Shown here piece by piece: positions 1 through 8,436 of a DNA stretch of 23,242 nt. The translations under genes were made by a program, and so were the position numbers. The DNA comes from CAMCYM01 sp964405405 (GTDB lineage: Bacteria > Bacteroidota > Bacteroidia > Flavobacteriales_D > Sanyastnellaceae). Under the pieces are notes generated by a model that saw only the letters and a list, made by a program, of their open reading frames with translations, searched no databases and was not told the origin of the DNA. Each line of letters opens with the position of its first letter. Positions within the stretch are counted from its first letter, which is position 1. The DNA is taken from positions 1 through 23,242 of the forward strand of contig CAYONT010000032.1 of NCBI GenBank assembly GCA_964405405.1. The letters are read 5' to 3'.

Positions 1-360
1 GCAGATGAACAGGCACATTTTCTGTTCGTGAGGGACACCCAAGGTCACGAAGTTGCGGGAGGTGTTTTCCTGGAACGACACCTCCCCCCTTCCCATCGCG
101 CAGAGTGGATTTACGCATTGGGGGGCGCCGTCCGAGGGCCTCAATCTGGATTGGCGACCGTCCTGTTGGTGGCCAAAGCGATGGAACAGGCCCGCGAGAC
201 AGGCTTCGAGCGGTTTGATTTTGGCGGTTCGCAGGATGCGGGAGTAGATGCTTTTTATGCCGAGTTTGGTGGTGTCAAGCAGGCCAAACTCAGGGCCATG
301 CTATGGAATCCAGGCTGGGGTTTGCCCTTCCGTTGGCTTCGCCCAGACTTGTTTCGATGA
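1..360 (+). CDS. FemAB/GNAT-like acyltransferase, 3' part (5' end outside window)
   Basis: The frame is open from base 1, so the start lies outside the window; about 119 residues remain before the TGA at 358-360. The visible part reads as the C-terminal half of an acetyltransferase of the GNAT/FemAB-related type (BioF2-like, Acetyltransf_6). The stretch FERFDFGGSQDAGVDAFYAEF resembles the conserved Phe-Asp-Phe-x-Gly-Ser segment of these proteins, followed by the usual phenylalanine-glycine turn. Such enzymes move acyl or aminoacyl groups onto amines; the substrate cannot be told from this fragment. The gene converges on the CHU_C protein, with nine bases between the two stop codons. The family is likely but the specific role is unknown. 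Confidence 0.6.
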   Translation, partial: ADEQAHFLFVRDTQGHEVAGGVFLERHLPPSHRAEWIYALGGAVRGPQSGLATVLLVAKAMEQARETGFERFDFGGSQDAGVDAFYAEFGGVKQAKLRAMLWNPGWGLPFRWLRPDLFR

Positions 361-372
361 GCCTCTGGCTCA
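358..372. terminator. Small hairpin joining two convergent stop codons
   Basis: TGAGCC-TCT-GGCTCA is a perfect 6-bp inverted repeat with a 3-base loop. Its two outer triplets are the TGA stop codon of the plus-strand gene and the TGA stop codon of the minus-strand gene. No T-tract follows on either side, so it is only a weak candidate for a shared bidirectional terminator. The dyad itself is certain; its role is inferred. Confidence 0.3.
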
Positions 373-2589
373 ACGAACCACGGTCACATCCCCAGCCTGC
401 ACAAACGGCTGCGCGTCACAGAGATGCTGGCCAGTGACCACAAAGTAGTAGGTGCCTTCGGGCGCTCCTTCTGACCACCAACTGCGGTTGGGGTCGTTCG
501 TATCAAACATCAAGTTGCCCCAACGGTTGTATACCTGAAGATGGTAGGATGCGAAATCGGTTCCGGGTACCGAACCCAACTCCACCCCCAAATCGTCAAA
601 AAACTGGACGCCGAACCGCTCGTTGCTCCCATCGTTGTTGGGCGAAATGACATTGGGAACCCGGATGTTCACCCCTTGCAAAGGGTCCGAGACGGTCCAA
701 TTCAATGGCTCTACCCACGTGATATCGCATGCTTCGTGGTACAAAATGAGGTTGCCCTCGTAGTTTCCCGGTTCAGGGAATTGGAGTGCCCATGGCGTTC
801 CTGATCCTGTACCCCACGGCTCCAAATCCCAGGTTATGGCGTCCGCCCCTGACCCGGTGAAAGAAAACACCATCCACCCCGATGAATCGCACAATGATTG
901 CGGAAGAATCTCGTAACCCACTACAAATGGGTTGATAGGAAGAACTTGAACGTCCGAAGTCAACGTGTCCGGGCAACCTGTTTCCAAGCCTGCGATCAAG
1001 GTGACTTCGTAGTTTCCCCAACCAGGGAAAACGTGGTCGGGTTGAGTTTGGGTCGAGGTGGCATTGCCGTATCCAAAGTGCCAAAGAAAGGTCTGCGCAT
1101 CGGTGGAATTGTTCTCGAACGTCACCTCACCGCCCGAGCAAGGTGGAACAGCCACCTCAAACGCTGCGAATGGCAGCTCGGGCAAGTTCCAATTTGCGGC
1201 AGCTTCCCCCCTGCAGCCCCAGGCATTGGCGACCAATGTGACCTCAGCTGCCGCTCCTGCTGGGAACCAAACTTGACTTGGCGTGGAATTCAGTGCCTCA
1301 CTGGGAACCGGGGACTCCGTTGAAGTTGTGCTGAACAACCAGTTCCAAGTGGCCTCTTCCGGTAGTCCCATGGGAGGAGACAAAGGAATCCACCACCCCC
1401 CCTGGGAACAAAATGGGGTGCCTGCCACAATTTCTGGCTCCCAGCTGGGGGCTGCAACTACTTCGAAGACGGTGGATCCCGTGCAATCGCCAGAAGTGTA
1501 GAGCAAGGTCACGGTGTAGCTGCCTGGCTCTGGGAACAAAAAGGAAGGCTCGGCCCAATCGCTCACATCGTTTACGAGGCCGGTACCGAAGTCCCATGCG
1601 TAGGTTTCGGCGGGATTGGACAGCAAATCAAACGCAACATCCAGCCCGTTGCAAGGAACGACCTCTGCATAGACCGGAGCACTCAAGTTGCACTGCACCA
1701 CGTCCAATGTAAAATCCCGCAAAATCCGATTGATGAGAATGCCATCCCGCCATTCCTCCACACAGACGCCCAAGGCGAACTTTCCCAAGATCCCGGGAAC
1801 GCCTTCCAGTATCCCATCTGCACCCACTTCCATTCCCGCCGCGATGCCCAACGGAGCCTCAGGAGAATACCCGGCGGACCATGTGACCGGAACAAATGCT
1901 GGCCCAAGCGGTGGATTGGGGATCGGTGCCAAAGGATCCCCACCGAGATAGATGGGACAAATGTTATACGAGAGGGAATCTCCATCGGGATCGGTCGCAC
2001 TGTTGTCCAAGGCAAAAGGCAGGCCATTGCAAATGAATGCTTGTGGAAGCACATTGAACGAAGGGCACGAATTGGGTTGCGTCACCAAATCACCTCCGGG
2101 AATGGATGTGGTCAATGTAAACCCGGTGTCCTCGGGCCCAACCAGATTGACGATGGCAGGAGAACGGCAGCAGCGCTGGTGGCTCAGGACGTAAGGGGCT
2201 GCTGAAGGAGCCAGGGCCACTGTGGTGACATAGGTTGCACGTTCGATGCACAAGTCAGGCGGGAGTTCAGCACAACTGTTGGGATCCACGGGCACGATGG
2301 ACTCCACCAAGGAGGCATTGAACGGGGCGGTTGCTGTTGTGACCAATTGGTTGCCTTGGTAAACAGCGATGGGAATGCTCAAGTCAAAGCCCGTCCCATT
2401 CACATTGGCTGAACTGCAATCCCTGTATATGTAACAGCGCAGGGTGTATTGCGCTTGCCCCGTGGTGGTGAATCCGATGAAGGTGTAGGTGAGCTCCCCC
2501 CCGAGCAGATGGGTAGCACGCGACGCAATTCCACTGCCCATGAGACAGCAGAGCAATCCCCAGGTGGCAACAAGTTGACCCCGAATCAT
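370..2589 (-). CDS. Secreted PKD-repeat protein with gliding-motility-associated C-terminal (CHU_C) domain
   Basis: A protein of about 739 residues. I start it at ATG 2589 because MIRGQLVATWGLLCCLMGSG forms a good signal peptide with cleavage near GIAS; the frame stays open to 2676, but that extension would run into the divergent gene at 2627. The mature N-terminus (THLLGGELTY, then CYIYRDC and SHQRCCRSP) matches a module I recognise from many Bacteroidota surface proteins. PKD-like repeats follow, with the signatures YAWDFGTG and FLWHFGYG. The last ~95 residues (VISPNNDGSNERF, YNRWGNLMFDT, GTYYFVV) are a CHU_C domain (TIGR04131 type), a type IX secretion and sorting signal. The product is probably exported and cell-surface bound, with an adhesive or structural role. 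No type IX machinery is encoded nearby. Confidence 0.85.
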   Translation of the reverse strand: MIRGQLVATWGLLCCLMGSGIASRATHLLGGELTYTFIGFTTTGQAQYTLRCYIYRDCSSANVNGTGFDLSIPIAVYQGNQLVTTATAPFNASLVESIVPVDPNSCAELPPDLCIERATYVTTVALAPSAAPYVLSHQRCCRSPAIVNLVGPEDTGFTLTTSIPGGDLVTQPNSCPSFNVLPQAFICNGLPFALDNSATDPDGDSLSYNICPIYLGGDPLAPIPNPPLGPAFVPVTWSAGYSPEAPLGIAAGMEVGADGILEGVPGILGKFALGVCVEEWRDGILINRILRDFTLDVVQCNLSAPVYAEVVPCNGLDVAFDLLSNPAETYAWDFGTGLVNDVSDWAEPSFLFPEPGSYTVTLLYTSGDCTGSTVFEVVAAPSWEPEIVAGTPFCSQGGWWIPLSPPMGLPEEATWNWLFSTTSTESPVPSEALNSTPSQVWFPAGAAAEVTLVANAWGCRGEAAANWNLPELPFAAFEVAVPPCSGGEVTFENNSTDAQTFLWHFGYGNATSTQTQPDHVFPGWGNYEVTLIAGLETGCPDTLTSDVQVLPINPFVVGYEILPQSLCDSSGWMVFSFTGSGADAITWDLEPWGTGSGTPWALQFPEPGNYEGNLILYHEACDITWVEPLNWTVSDPLQGVNIRVPNVISPNNDGSNERFGVQFFDDLGVELGSVPGTDFASYHLQVYNRWGNLMFDTNDPNRSWWSEGAPEGTYYFVVTGQHLCDAQPFVQAGDVTVVR

Positions 2590-2614
2590 CTGCCACAATG
2601 TACTCCTTTCAGGA

Positions 2615-2622
2615 TACCTTTG
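2615..2622 (+). promoter_or_regulatory. Exact -7 element TACCTTTG four bases before the GWxTD start
   Basis: TACCTTTG matches the Bacteroidota -7 consensus TAnnTTTG at all six fixed positions and ends four bases before ATG 2627. I see no TTG -33 element at the usual distance (17-23 bases). If used, transcription would begin at or within a base or two of the ATG, giving a leaderless mRNA for the GWxTD-glycosyltransferase pair. Confidence 0.45.
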
Positions 2623-2626
2623 AAAC

Positions 2627-4108
2627 ATGGTTTGGCACAAATTCTTGGCGGCTTGGGGATGCGTTGCACTTTTCACCCCCGCAGTTCATTCACAACTGGC
2701 CCGCGAGGTGGCCGTTCAAGTGCTTCGGTTCGAAAGCCAGGAGGGTCCGTACATCGAAGTGGAGTTGGCGTGGTCAGGTTGTGTTTTTGGGTGGGAAACT
2801 TGTGAGGAAGGGGTTCGGAACCGGGTTCAGCTCCAGGTCATTCTGGAAAGTGGCGGTCAGTTGGTAGGCGGCACCAAATTGGTCATGACTGGGTCTGGGT
2901 TTCCTGATTCGCAATCCGGTTGCGACAGTCGACAGTACCACATCGAACGCCTTCCTGTTGAACCCATGCCCGTGCGCGTGACCTTGCAACTGCAAGACCT
3001 GGTCGACACTGGGGCCCGGCCCATTGAAATCAAACAAGAGCTGAACGTGGGGCGTGCTGAGGGAATCCGAGGCAGCGATTTGATGTTGGTGGCTGCTTCG
3101 GCCTACGCGGAGGTTGACCCCGAAAGTCCATCCTCCTTGTCCCGCTCGGGGCTGGAACTGTTGCCCTGGGTAGACAACCGCATCCCCTTGGAGACCCCCA
3201 ACCTACGTTGTTACGGAGAATGGTATGGGCTCGGGGACATACCCGACTCTTTATTCCTGCTAAAGCTCAGGATTGAGGACTCAGGAGGCTACGTTTTAAA
3301 GGGAAGCGAGCGTTTCATCCGCAAATCTATCGCGAACATTGTGCCCTATTTCGAATGGCTGCCTTGGGGGGATTTGGCCTTGCAACCCGGCAATTACCAT
3401 GTGGTGGCAGAAGCGGCAGGACCGTCGGGTGCAGTTTGGGCGGAGAGCCGGGCTCTGGTCCAAGCCGTGGCTTCGATGCAGGAGGCGGGGATCAACGAGC
3501 AGCCCCTTGACTTTGCACTGTCCTTCACAAACCAGGATACCCTGCTCCGACACCTGATGGACCACATGCCGTTGGCGCAGGGTTCTGAGCAGCGTACGAT
3601 TCGGTGGGTTTTGCCCACCGCGGATTTAGGCCAAATGCAATCATTCCTCACCCATTTTTGGCGTGAGCGGTCGCCAGAGAATCCCCAGGCTGCTTGGCTT
3701 GACTATTGCAAACGCATTGCATACGTGAACGATCAATTCGGCGCTTGTCGAAAAGGCATGGGGGCAGATACGGACATGGGGTACGTTTACCTGAAGTACG
3801 GACCTCCACATACCCGGGTGCAGCGCCACCACGATACGAACTACTACCCTTATGAGATTTGGCACTATCACCGCGCAGGGCAGTTCACGGACCGACGTTT
3901 CCTTTTTTACGCCCCGCATGCTGTTGCGGAGTGCTTCGAGATCCTTCACTCCGACATCATCGGTGAGACCCAAAACGGGGACTGGCTGCACATCTTGCGC
4001 AACCGGGAGAACAAGTTGCGCGTATCGGAGAGCCAAACCAATCGGCTCAATCCAAGGGATACCTACTCGCGGGAAGAGCCTGAGGACCTCTTTTTCAACC
4101 CGCGCTGA
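2627..4108 (+). CDS. GWxTD-domain secreted protein
   Basis: A 493-residue protein with an N-terminal signal peptide (WHKFLAAWGCVALFTPAVHS, cleavage before QLAR). Residues 25-290 show alternating beta-strand character without a family I can name. The C-terminal region, about 340-480, is a GWxTD domain: AYVNDQFGACRKGMGADTD, then GYVYLKYGPP, YPYEIWHY, RFLFY and a late tryptophan. GWxTD proteins are found in Bacteroidota and some other phyla and have no firmly assigned reaction. Here the naming tryptophan is replaced by alanine (G-A-D-T-D at 379-383). The stop TGA shares a base with the ATG of the glycosyltransferase (TGATG), so the two are probably cotranscribed and translationally coupled. Family call is good; function unknown. 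Confidence 0.8.
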   Translation: MVWHKFLAAWGCVALFTPAVHSQLAREVAVQVLRFESQEGPYIEVELAWSGCVFGWETCEEGVRNRVQLQVILESGGQLVGGTKLVMTGSGFPDSQSGCDSRQYHIERLPVEPMPVRVTLQLQDLVDTGARPIEIKQELNVGRAEGIRGSDLMLVAASAYAEVDPESPSSLSRSGLELLPWVDNRIPLETPNLRCYGEWYGLGDIPDSLFLLKLRIEDSGGYVLKGSERFIRKSIANIVPYFEWLPWGDLALQPGNYHVVAEAAGPSGAVWAESRALVQAVASMQEAGINEQPLDFALSFTNQDTLLRHLMDHMPLAQGSEQRTIRWVLPTADLGQMQSFLTHFWRERSPENPQAAWLDYCKRIAYVNDQFGACRKGMGADTDMGYVYLKYGPPHTRVQRHHDTNYYPYEIWHYHRAGQFTDRRFLFYAPHAVAECFEILHSDIIGETQNGDWLHILRNRENKLRVSESQTNRLNPRDTYSREEPEDLFFNPR

Positions 4109-5196
4109 TGACTGACTCCCTCGCCCATGTGGCCGTTTGCATTCTCAATTGGAATGGCCGCCGGCATTTGGAAACCTACCTTCCCTCCGTGGTGGAACAC
4201 AGCGCTGATGCCCAGATTGTGGTCATCGACAATGGCAGCACGGATGATTCTCATGCTTGGGTGTCCTCCCATTTCCCCCACATTCATTGGATTCAACTAA
4301 TAGAAAATCTAGGGTTTGCGGGAGGGTATAATGCTGGGTTGGCCCAGATTCAGGCACAGTATTTTGTATTGCTCAATTCCGACGTTCGGGTCACGGCGCA
4401 TTGGATCCCTCCGGTTTTGAGGATGATGGAATCCGATGGCTTCGCGGCATGTCAGCCCAAGATTCGAAATGACTTGGATGTTGAATTGTTCGAATACGCT
4501 GGAGCAGCTGGGGGATTTCTGGACCGCGATGGGTTTGCATTTTGTGCTGGTCGCATGTTTGAGGTTTTCGAATCGGATGCTGGTCAATACGATGTCAACC
4601 GAGAGGTTTTCTGGGCATCTGGAGCTGCATTGTTCATCCGATCGGATGCGTATCGTGCGGTGGGTGGTTTGGACCCGGATTTTTTCGCCCATATGGAAGA
4701 AATTGACTTGTGTTGGAGATTGAAAAACCGCGGGCACAGGGTAGGATATTGCAGTGAATCTGTGGTTTTTCATCTGGGAGGAGGAACCCTTCAAAAGGTC
4801 AATCCATTCAAGACCTATCTCAATTTTAGGAACAATCTCTTCCTGTTGCTCAAGAACGACCACCGGCTCGGATGGTGGTTGATTCTGATTCGAAGGATGA
4901 TTTTGGACGGCGTAGCGGCCCTTCGGTTCTTGACTGAGGGCAACCGTGGATTGTTCCTGGCTGTTTTTCACGCACATGTCTCCTTTTACGGCGCTCTGCG
5001 GTCAACCTGGAAAAAGCGAAATGCCGAGAGCCGGGACATCCTCTCAGGGGCCTTTGGCGGTCCCTGTGAACCGCTGAATCCCGCAGGTTGGTATCGCCGA
5101 AGCGTTGTTTGGGATTATTTTGTCCGGAGACGGTTAACATTTGATGAGTTGGCAAGTGAAGCCTTCCTGATTTCGGTCAACAGGAAACAACGATAA
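4108..5196 (+). CDS. Family 2 glycosyltransferase (WcaE/rhamnosyltransferase type)
   Basis: A 362-residue GT-A fold glycosyltransferase. Key segments are VCILNWNGRRH (residues 10-20) at the N-terminus, VVIDNGSTDDS (38-48) in the nucleotide-sugar site, LLNSDV (88-93) as the metal-binding DxD equivalent, ASGAALFIR (170-178), and MEEIDLCWR (196-204), which holds the likely catalytic acidic residue. The final ~120 residues carry basic and hydrophobic stretches typical of membrane-associated members. The family moves a sugar from a nucleotide donor to polysaccharide or glycolipid acceptors; donor and acceptor cannot be read here. It overlaps the upstream GWxTD gene by one base, so surface glycan work linked to that protein is possible but unproven. 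It is followed by a 64-base gap before comEC. Confidence 0.9.
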   Translation: MTDSLAHVAVCILNWNGRRHLETYLPSVVEHSADAQIVVIDNGSTDDSHAWVSSHFPHIHWIQLIENLGFAGGYNAGLAQIQAQYFVLLNSDVRVTAHWIPPVLRMMESDGFAACQPKIRNDLDVELFEYAGAAGGFLDRDGFAFCAGRMFEVFESDAGQYDVNREVFWASGAALFIRSDAYRAVGGLDPDFFAHMEEIDLCWRLKNRGHRVGYCSESVVFHLGGGTLQKVNPFKTYLNFRNNLFLLLKNDHRLGWWLILIRRMILDGVAALRFLTEGNRGLFLAVFHAHVSFYGALRSTWKKRNAESRDILSGAFGGPCEPLNPAGWYRRSVVWDYFVRRRLTFDELASEAFLISVNRKQR

Positions 5197-5223
5197 ATAG
5201 GATTCGTCCGGTGACAAAGTCCC

Positions 5224-5256
5224 TTGGGCATGTGGCAGAACGCAGCGGTATTGTTG
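5224..5256 (+). promoter_or_regulatory. Candidate Bacteroidota promoter for comEC
   Basis: TTG at 5224-5226, 22 bases, then TATTGTTG at 5249-5256, which matches TAnnTTTG at five of six fixed positions. The element ends four bases before ATG 5261, so the transcript would have essentially no leader. It lies in the 64-base gap after the glycosyltransferase. Confidence 0.35.
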
Positions 5257-5260
5257 CCTC

Positions 5261-7246
5261 ATGCAACCATGGCCATTCCGCCTCCGCTCTCCCATCGCCC
5301 TGCCATTCTTGGGATTTTGGTTGGGCGAAGTGATGTGCTACCAATGGGTGCACAACAACCCATGGGATGAAGATTCTTCGTGGATTTTAGAGGCTCTGGG
5401 TTGGGTGGGGTGTTTGGGGTTGTGCGCAACTTTCCTCCTTCGCACCCGGGGTCGATTGTGGAGCCCGGCTCTTTTCCTCATGGGATGTCTCTTGGGAGGA
5501 ATGCGGATGTTGCCAACAGTGCAACTTGCTTCCCCCCCTCTCCTTCCAACCCGAAACGCATCTCCTTGGTCTTGTGTAGTTGAACATTGTACCCCCAACC
5601 GTTTTGATGGGTTTGATTGCATCGCCATCTGTTCTCACCTACAAGGGGCAAAATCCAAATCACCCAGGCGAATGGCCTTCCGTTCTCGATTTCCTTCGAC
5701 TGTGGGAACCAGTTGGAGGGGGTGGGGTCGTTGGGTCTCCTGGCGCCAAAGCGCTTCTTTTGACGAACGTGCCTATCAACGATCTCAGGGGGTTTGCGGC
5801 CGACTTGAGTGGTTGGCCCCCCCTATTGCATCAGAATCCATGTCTCCAGTTCACTGGGATAGAATCCAAGACATTCAAAATACACATTTCGAATCGATTA
5901 GAAATCAACTAGAAAAGGGGATGGCTCGTTTTGGCAATGAACAGGTCAATGGGCTACTTTGGGGGTTGGCAACGGGTAGCAAATCCAAACTAACGCCAGA
6001 GGTAAAAAGCCAATTTTCTGGGTTGGGTCTTGCGCATGTGCTTGCCGTGAGTGGATACCATGTTGGATTGGTGGGCGCATTGGCATTCGTCTTGATCCGG
6101 TCGCGGTTTAGGGGGCTTCGATGGCTCGGATTGCCCGGCATTTTCGTGGTTTGGTGGTATGTGGGACTCTGCGGATTTCCCGTGTCTGCTATCCGAGCTG
6201 CTTTGATGGCTAGCCTTTTTACATTGGGAATACTCATTCGAATTCAATTCCCATCGTTCCATACGTGGTGCCTCGCTGGCTGGGTGGTTGCGCTTGGGTC
6301 TCCCCTGGCGTCCGTCCAATTGGGGGCACAGTTGAGTTTCCTTGCCGTCTTGGGAATCTTCTTGGGGCTAGAAATGGCCCTTCCCTTCAAAAAGCGTTGG
6401 CAAAGATGGTCCTTGCAGTGGACAACCGTTCCCATTGCTGCACAGTTGGCGACTACACCGCTCACCATTGTTTCCTTTCACACGTTTCCCACCTATTTCC
6501 TTCCCGTGAACATGGTCGCAGGTCCGTGGGTCACTTCGATTGGGTATGGACTCGGTTTGGGGTGTTTGGCATCGAATTTGGCCCCTGAACACCCCGAAAT
6601 GGGTTCGGCCATTTGGACCGCCTTGGTTTTTGTCACCACCCACTTTTTGGATTTTGTCTCGTGGGCGAGCTCCTTGCCCGGTGCACGCTGGGACCTACCG
6701 CATTGGAATGAACGTTCTGGCATCTTGCTCGGAGCGGGACTGGCAGCCGCTGCCGTTGGTTTTATCCGACGCGGCACCCCACACCACCAAATTTTGATGG
6801 TTTGCTCCATTCTTGCTTTGGGGGCTTTGCCATGGACATTCCAACCCGTGCCCCATGCGGTATATACAACTTCGGGGAATGTACAATGGTCATTGATTCG
6901 AGGGAAGACACCGCACTTGAAACTTCGGGCGGCTGATTGGTCCTTAGAATGCCATGAGCATGAAATCAAAACCGCTTTTCTCTCGAAGGATGCTCAATTG
7001 ATGCCTGAGAACAGTCCACTTGCCGGCATGGCACCCATTGAAAAAAGACAGTGGATTGGGTGGATGCCAGGAGTTTTTTGGGCGCTAAAATGGGACCCTA
7101 CGGGTTTGGGAAAATGGTCTGTTTATCCGGCATCCTCCAATGAGGCAATTTCCAAAGACAGTACCCTCCTTCCCCATTGGACCCCATGGGTTGCTTGGCA
7201 ACCCGATGTCTCACAAGGCCCTTGGCACTTAGTTCAACCGGAGTAA
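5261..7246 (+). CDS. comEC: ComEC/Rec2 family DNA-uptake channel protein
   Basis: A 661-residue polytopic inner-membrane protein. The N-terminus (to about 90) has hydrophobic segments and is followed by a soluble stretch of the DUF4131/OB type. The competence domain begins near 225 with the hallmark GLAHVLAVSGYHVGLVGAL (257-275), and many membrane helices run to about 520. In natural transformation ComEC passes single-stranded DNA across the inner membrane. There is no metallo-beta-lactamase domain at the C-terminus; the protein ends with ~130 residues that look soluble. Shorter forms without that domain are usual in Bacteroidota, so this is not a truncation. The stop overlaps the end of the convergent small gene by 18 bases. 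The start ATG follows a promoter-like element by four bases. The name is secure; competence is not shown. Confidence 0.92.
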   Translation: MQPWPFRLRSPIALPFLGFWLGEVMCYQWVHNNPWDEDSSWILEALGWVGCLGLCATFLLRTRGRLWSPALFLMGCLLGGMRMLPTVQLASPPLLPTRNASPWSCVVEHCTPNRFDGFDCIAICSHLQGAKSKSPRRMAFRSRFPSTVGTSWRGWGRWVSWRQSASFDERAYQRSQGVCGRLEWLAPPIASESMSPVHWDRIQDIQNTHFESIRNQLEKGMARFGNEQVNGLLWGLATGSKSKLTPEVKSQFSGLGLAHVLAVSGYHVGLVGALAFVLIRSRFRGLRWLGLPGIFVVWWYVGLCGFPVSAIRAALMASLFTLGILIRIQFPSFHTWCLAGWVVALGSPLASVQLGAQLSFLAVLGIFLGLEMALPFKKRWQRWSLQWTTVPIAAQLATTPLTIVSFHTFPTYFLPVNMVAGPWVTSIGYGLGLGCLASNLAPEHPEMGSAIWTALVFVTTHFLDFVSWASSLPGARWDLPHWNERSGILLGAGLAAAAVGFIRRGTPHHQILMVCSILALGALPWTFQPVPHAVYTTSGNVQWSLIRGKTPHLKLRAADWSLECHEHEIKTAFLSKDAQLMPENSPLAGMAPIEKRQWIGWMPGVFWALKWDPTGLGKWSVYPASSNEAISKDSTLLPHWTPWVAWQPDVSQGPWHLVQPE

Positions 7247-7483
7247 CTTGCCTACAACTTGGTCCACATAGCCCTCCCACTCTGGGATGTCAGCGATGGG
7301 CAGAATGGCATTGACCCGATTGTTTCGGCGAGAGTAAATCGCTTCCACATAAAAGCCGCTCAACTCGAAAATGCAGAGAATGTATCGGTTCTCAACAATG
7401 CGCTGGGCCAAACACACCCCATGGTCCCACATGTAGTTGGTTTTCTCATCAAGAGGTAGCCGGTTGAAAGCTTGCAAATCCAT
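7229..7483 (-). CDS. Small uncharacterised protein of a Bacteroidota type (84 aa)
   Basis: An 84-residue soluble protein starting FNRLPLDEKTNYMWDHG and containing CIFELSGFYVEAIYSRRNNR. It resembles short hypothetical proteins I associate with Bacteroidota (an N-terminal LPL-x-EK-x-x-Y-x-W-x-HG helix followed by a beta-hairpin), but I know of no assigned function. It has no signal peptide or membrane segment. Its last 18 bases overlap the end of comEC on the other strand, and it diverges from the HMG-CoA lyase gene with 76 bases between the starts. A plausible real gene because the frame has a sensible composition and fills the gap exactly. Confidence 0.6.
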   Translation of the reverse strand: MDLQAFNRLPLDEKTNYMWDHGVCLAQRIVENRYILCIFELSGFYVEAIYSRRNNRVNAILPIADIPEWEGYVDQVVGKLLRLN

Positions 7484-7522
7484 GTTTATAGGGTGCTTGT
7501 GGCCTTTGATACGTCAAGGTGC

Positions 7523-7556
7523 TTTGAAGGTTTCAAGTACAGATGCCGTATTTTTC
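7523..7556 (+). promoter_or_regulatory. Candidate Bacteroidota promoter for HMG-CoA lyase
   Basis: TTTG at 7523-7526, 22 bases, then TATTTTTC at 7549-7556 (five of six fixed positions of TAnnTTTG). The element ends three bases before ATG 7560. Spacing and distance to the start are nearly the same as for comEC. It lies in the 76-base divergent gap shared with the small minus-strand gene. Confidence 0.4.
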
Positions 7557-7559
7557 GGC

Positions 7560-8426
7560 ATGCGACGTGTACACTTGGTAGAATGCCCCAGAGATGCTAT
7601 TCAAGGGTGGCCACATCAAATCAGCACCGAAGAAAAATTGGCCTATTACCGGGCCTTGTTGCGTGTTGGATTTGATACGTTGGACTTGGGCAGCTTTGTG
7701 TCGCCGACCTCCATGCCCCAAATGGCAGACACCGCCCAGGTGATTCAACAGTTGGAGTCCGAGGGTTGCATGAAGCAAGGAACCCGTTTGCTCGTGATTG
7801 TTGCCAACGAACGCGGTGCGCTCGAAGCTTGCAAATTCTCTTCGATTCAAGATGTAGGATTCCCACTTTCTCTCTCAGAAACCTTTCAAAAGCGCAATAC
7901 GGGTGCCAATCTCCATGCCGCTTGGGATCGATTGAAGCGTATCAAAGCGGTTTTGGATGACTGTGACAAGCGGCTCGTGGTGTATCTCAGCATGGGCTTC
8001 GGCAATCCTTACGGGGAGGAATGGAGCGAAACCCTGCTCATGGACTTTGCTGGAAGATTGGTGGGTGATCTCAACATCGAAGTGATAGCACTCTCCGATA
8101 CGGTGGGCACCGCCACCCCGCACACCATTCGACAAGCCATGGAGAAGATCATTCCCATGTATCCAGAGGCCATCATAGGTGCGCATTTGCACGCGCCGGC
8201 CCATGAGGTTTGGGCCAAAGCAAAAGCAGCCTTGGAGGGAGGCTGCCTTCGATTGGATGGTGCCATCATGGGAATTGGTGGTTGTCCCATGGCACAGAAT
8301 GACTTGGTTGGGAATTTGGCTACTGAGACCTTGGTTGATGGCTTCGAAGAATTGGGCATTTGGTCGGTTCACGATCGCGGGGCTTGGGAGGAAGCCCAGC
8401 GCCTTGCCGCTGTCTTGTTCAACTGA
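7560..8426 (+). CDS. mvaB: Hydroxymethylglutaryl-CoA lyase
   Basis: A 288-residue TIM-barrel enzyme that splits HMG-CoA into acetyl-CoA and acetoacetate (EC 4.1.3.4), the last step of leucine breakdown. I start at ATG 7560 because family homology begins at once with VHLVECPRDAIQGW. Seen motifs: ECPRD with the metal-binding Asp12, DLGSFVSP, SETFQKRNTG, SMGFGNPYG, SDTVGTA, AHLH (His209 and His211, metal ligands) and GIGGCPMA with the catalytic Cys242. All key residues are present. The frame is open upstream to 7437, but that part overlaps the divergent small gene and lacks homology. No other leucine-degradation gene is in the window, so it appears to be a lone catabolic gene. The downstream gap holds a dyad cluster. 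Confidence 0.93.
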   Translation: MRRVHLVECPRDAIQGWPHQISTEEKLAYYRALLRVGFDTLDLGSFVSPTSMPQMADTAQVIQQLESEGCMKQGTRLLVIVANERGALEACKFSSIQDVGFPLSLSETFQKRNTGANLHAAWDRLKRIKAVLDDCDKRLVVYLSMGFGNPYGEEWSETLLMDFAGRLVGDLNIEVIALSDTVGTATPHTIRQAMEKIIPMYPEAIIGAHLHAPAHEVWAKAKAALEGGCLRLDGAIMGIGGCPMAQNDLVGNLATETLVDGFEELGIWSVHDRGAWEEAQRLAAVLFN

Positions 8427-8436
8427 TTGGAGTCAG

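Noticed and set aside
4309..4977. 222-codon open frame on the minus strand opposite the glycosyltransferase
   Set aside because: No recognisable domain and it lies fully antisense to a gene with clear GT2 motifs, so it is a shadow frame.
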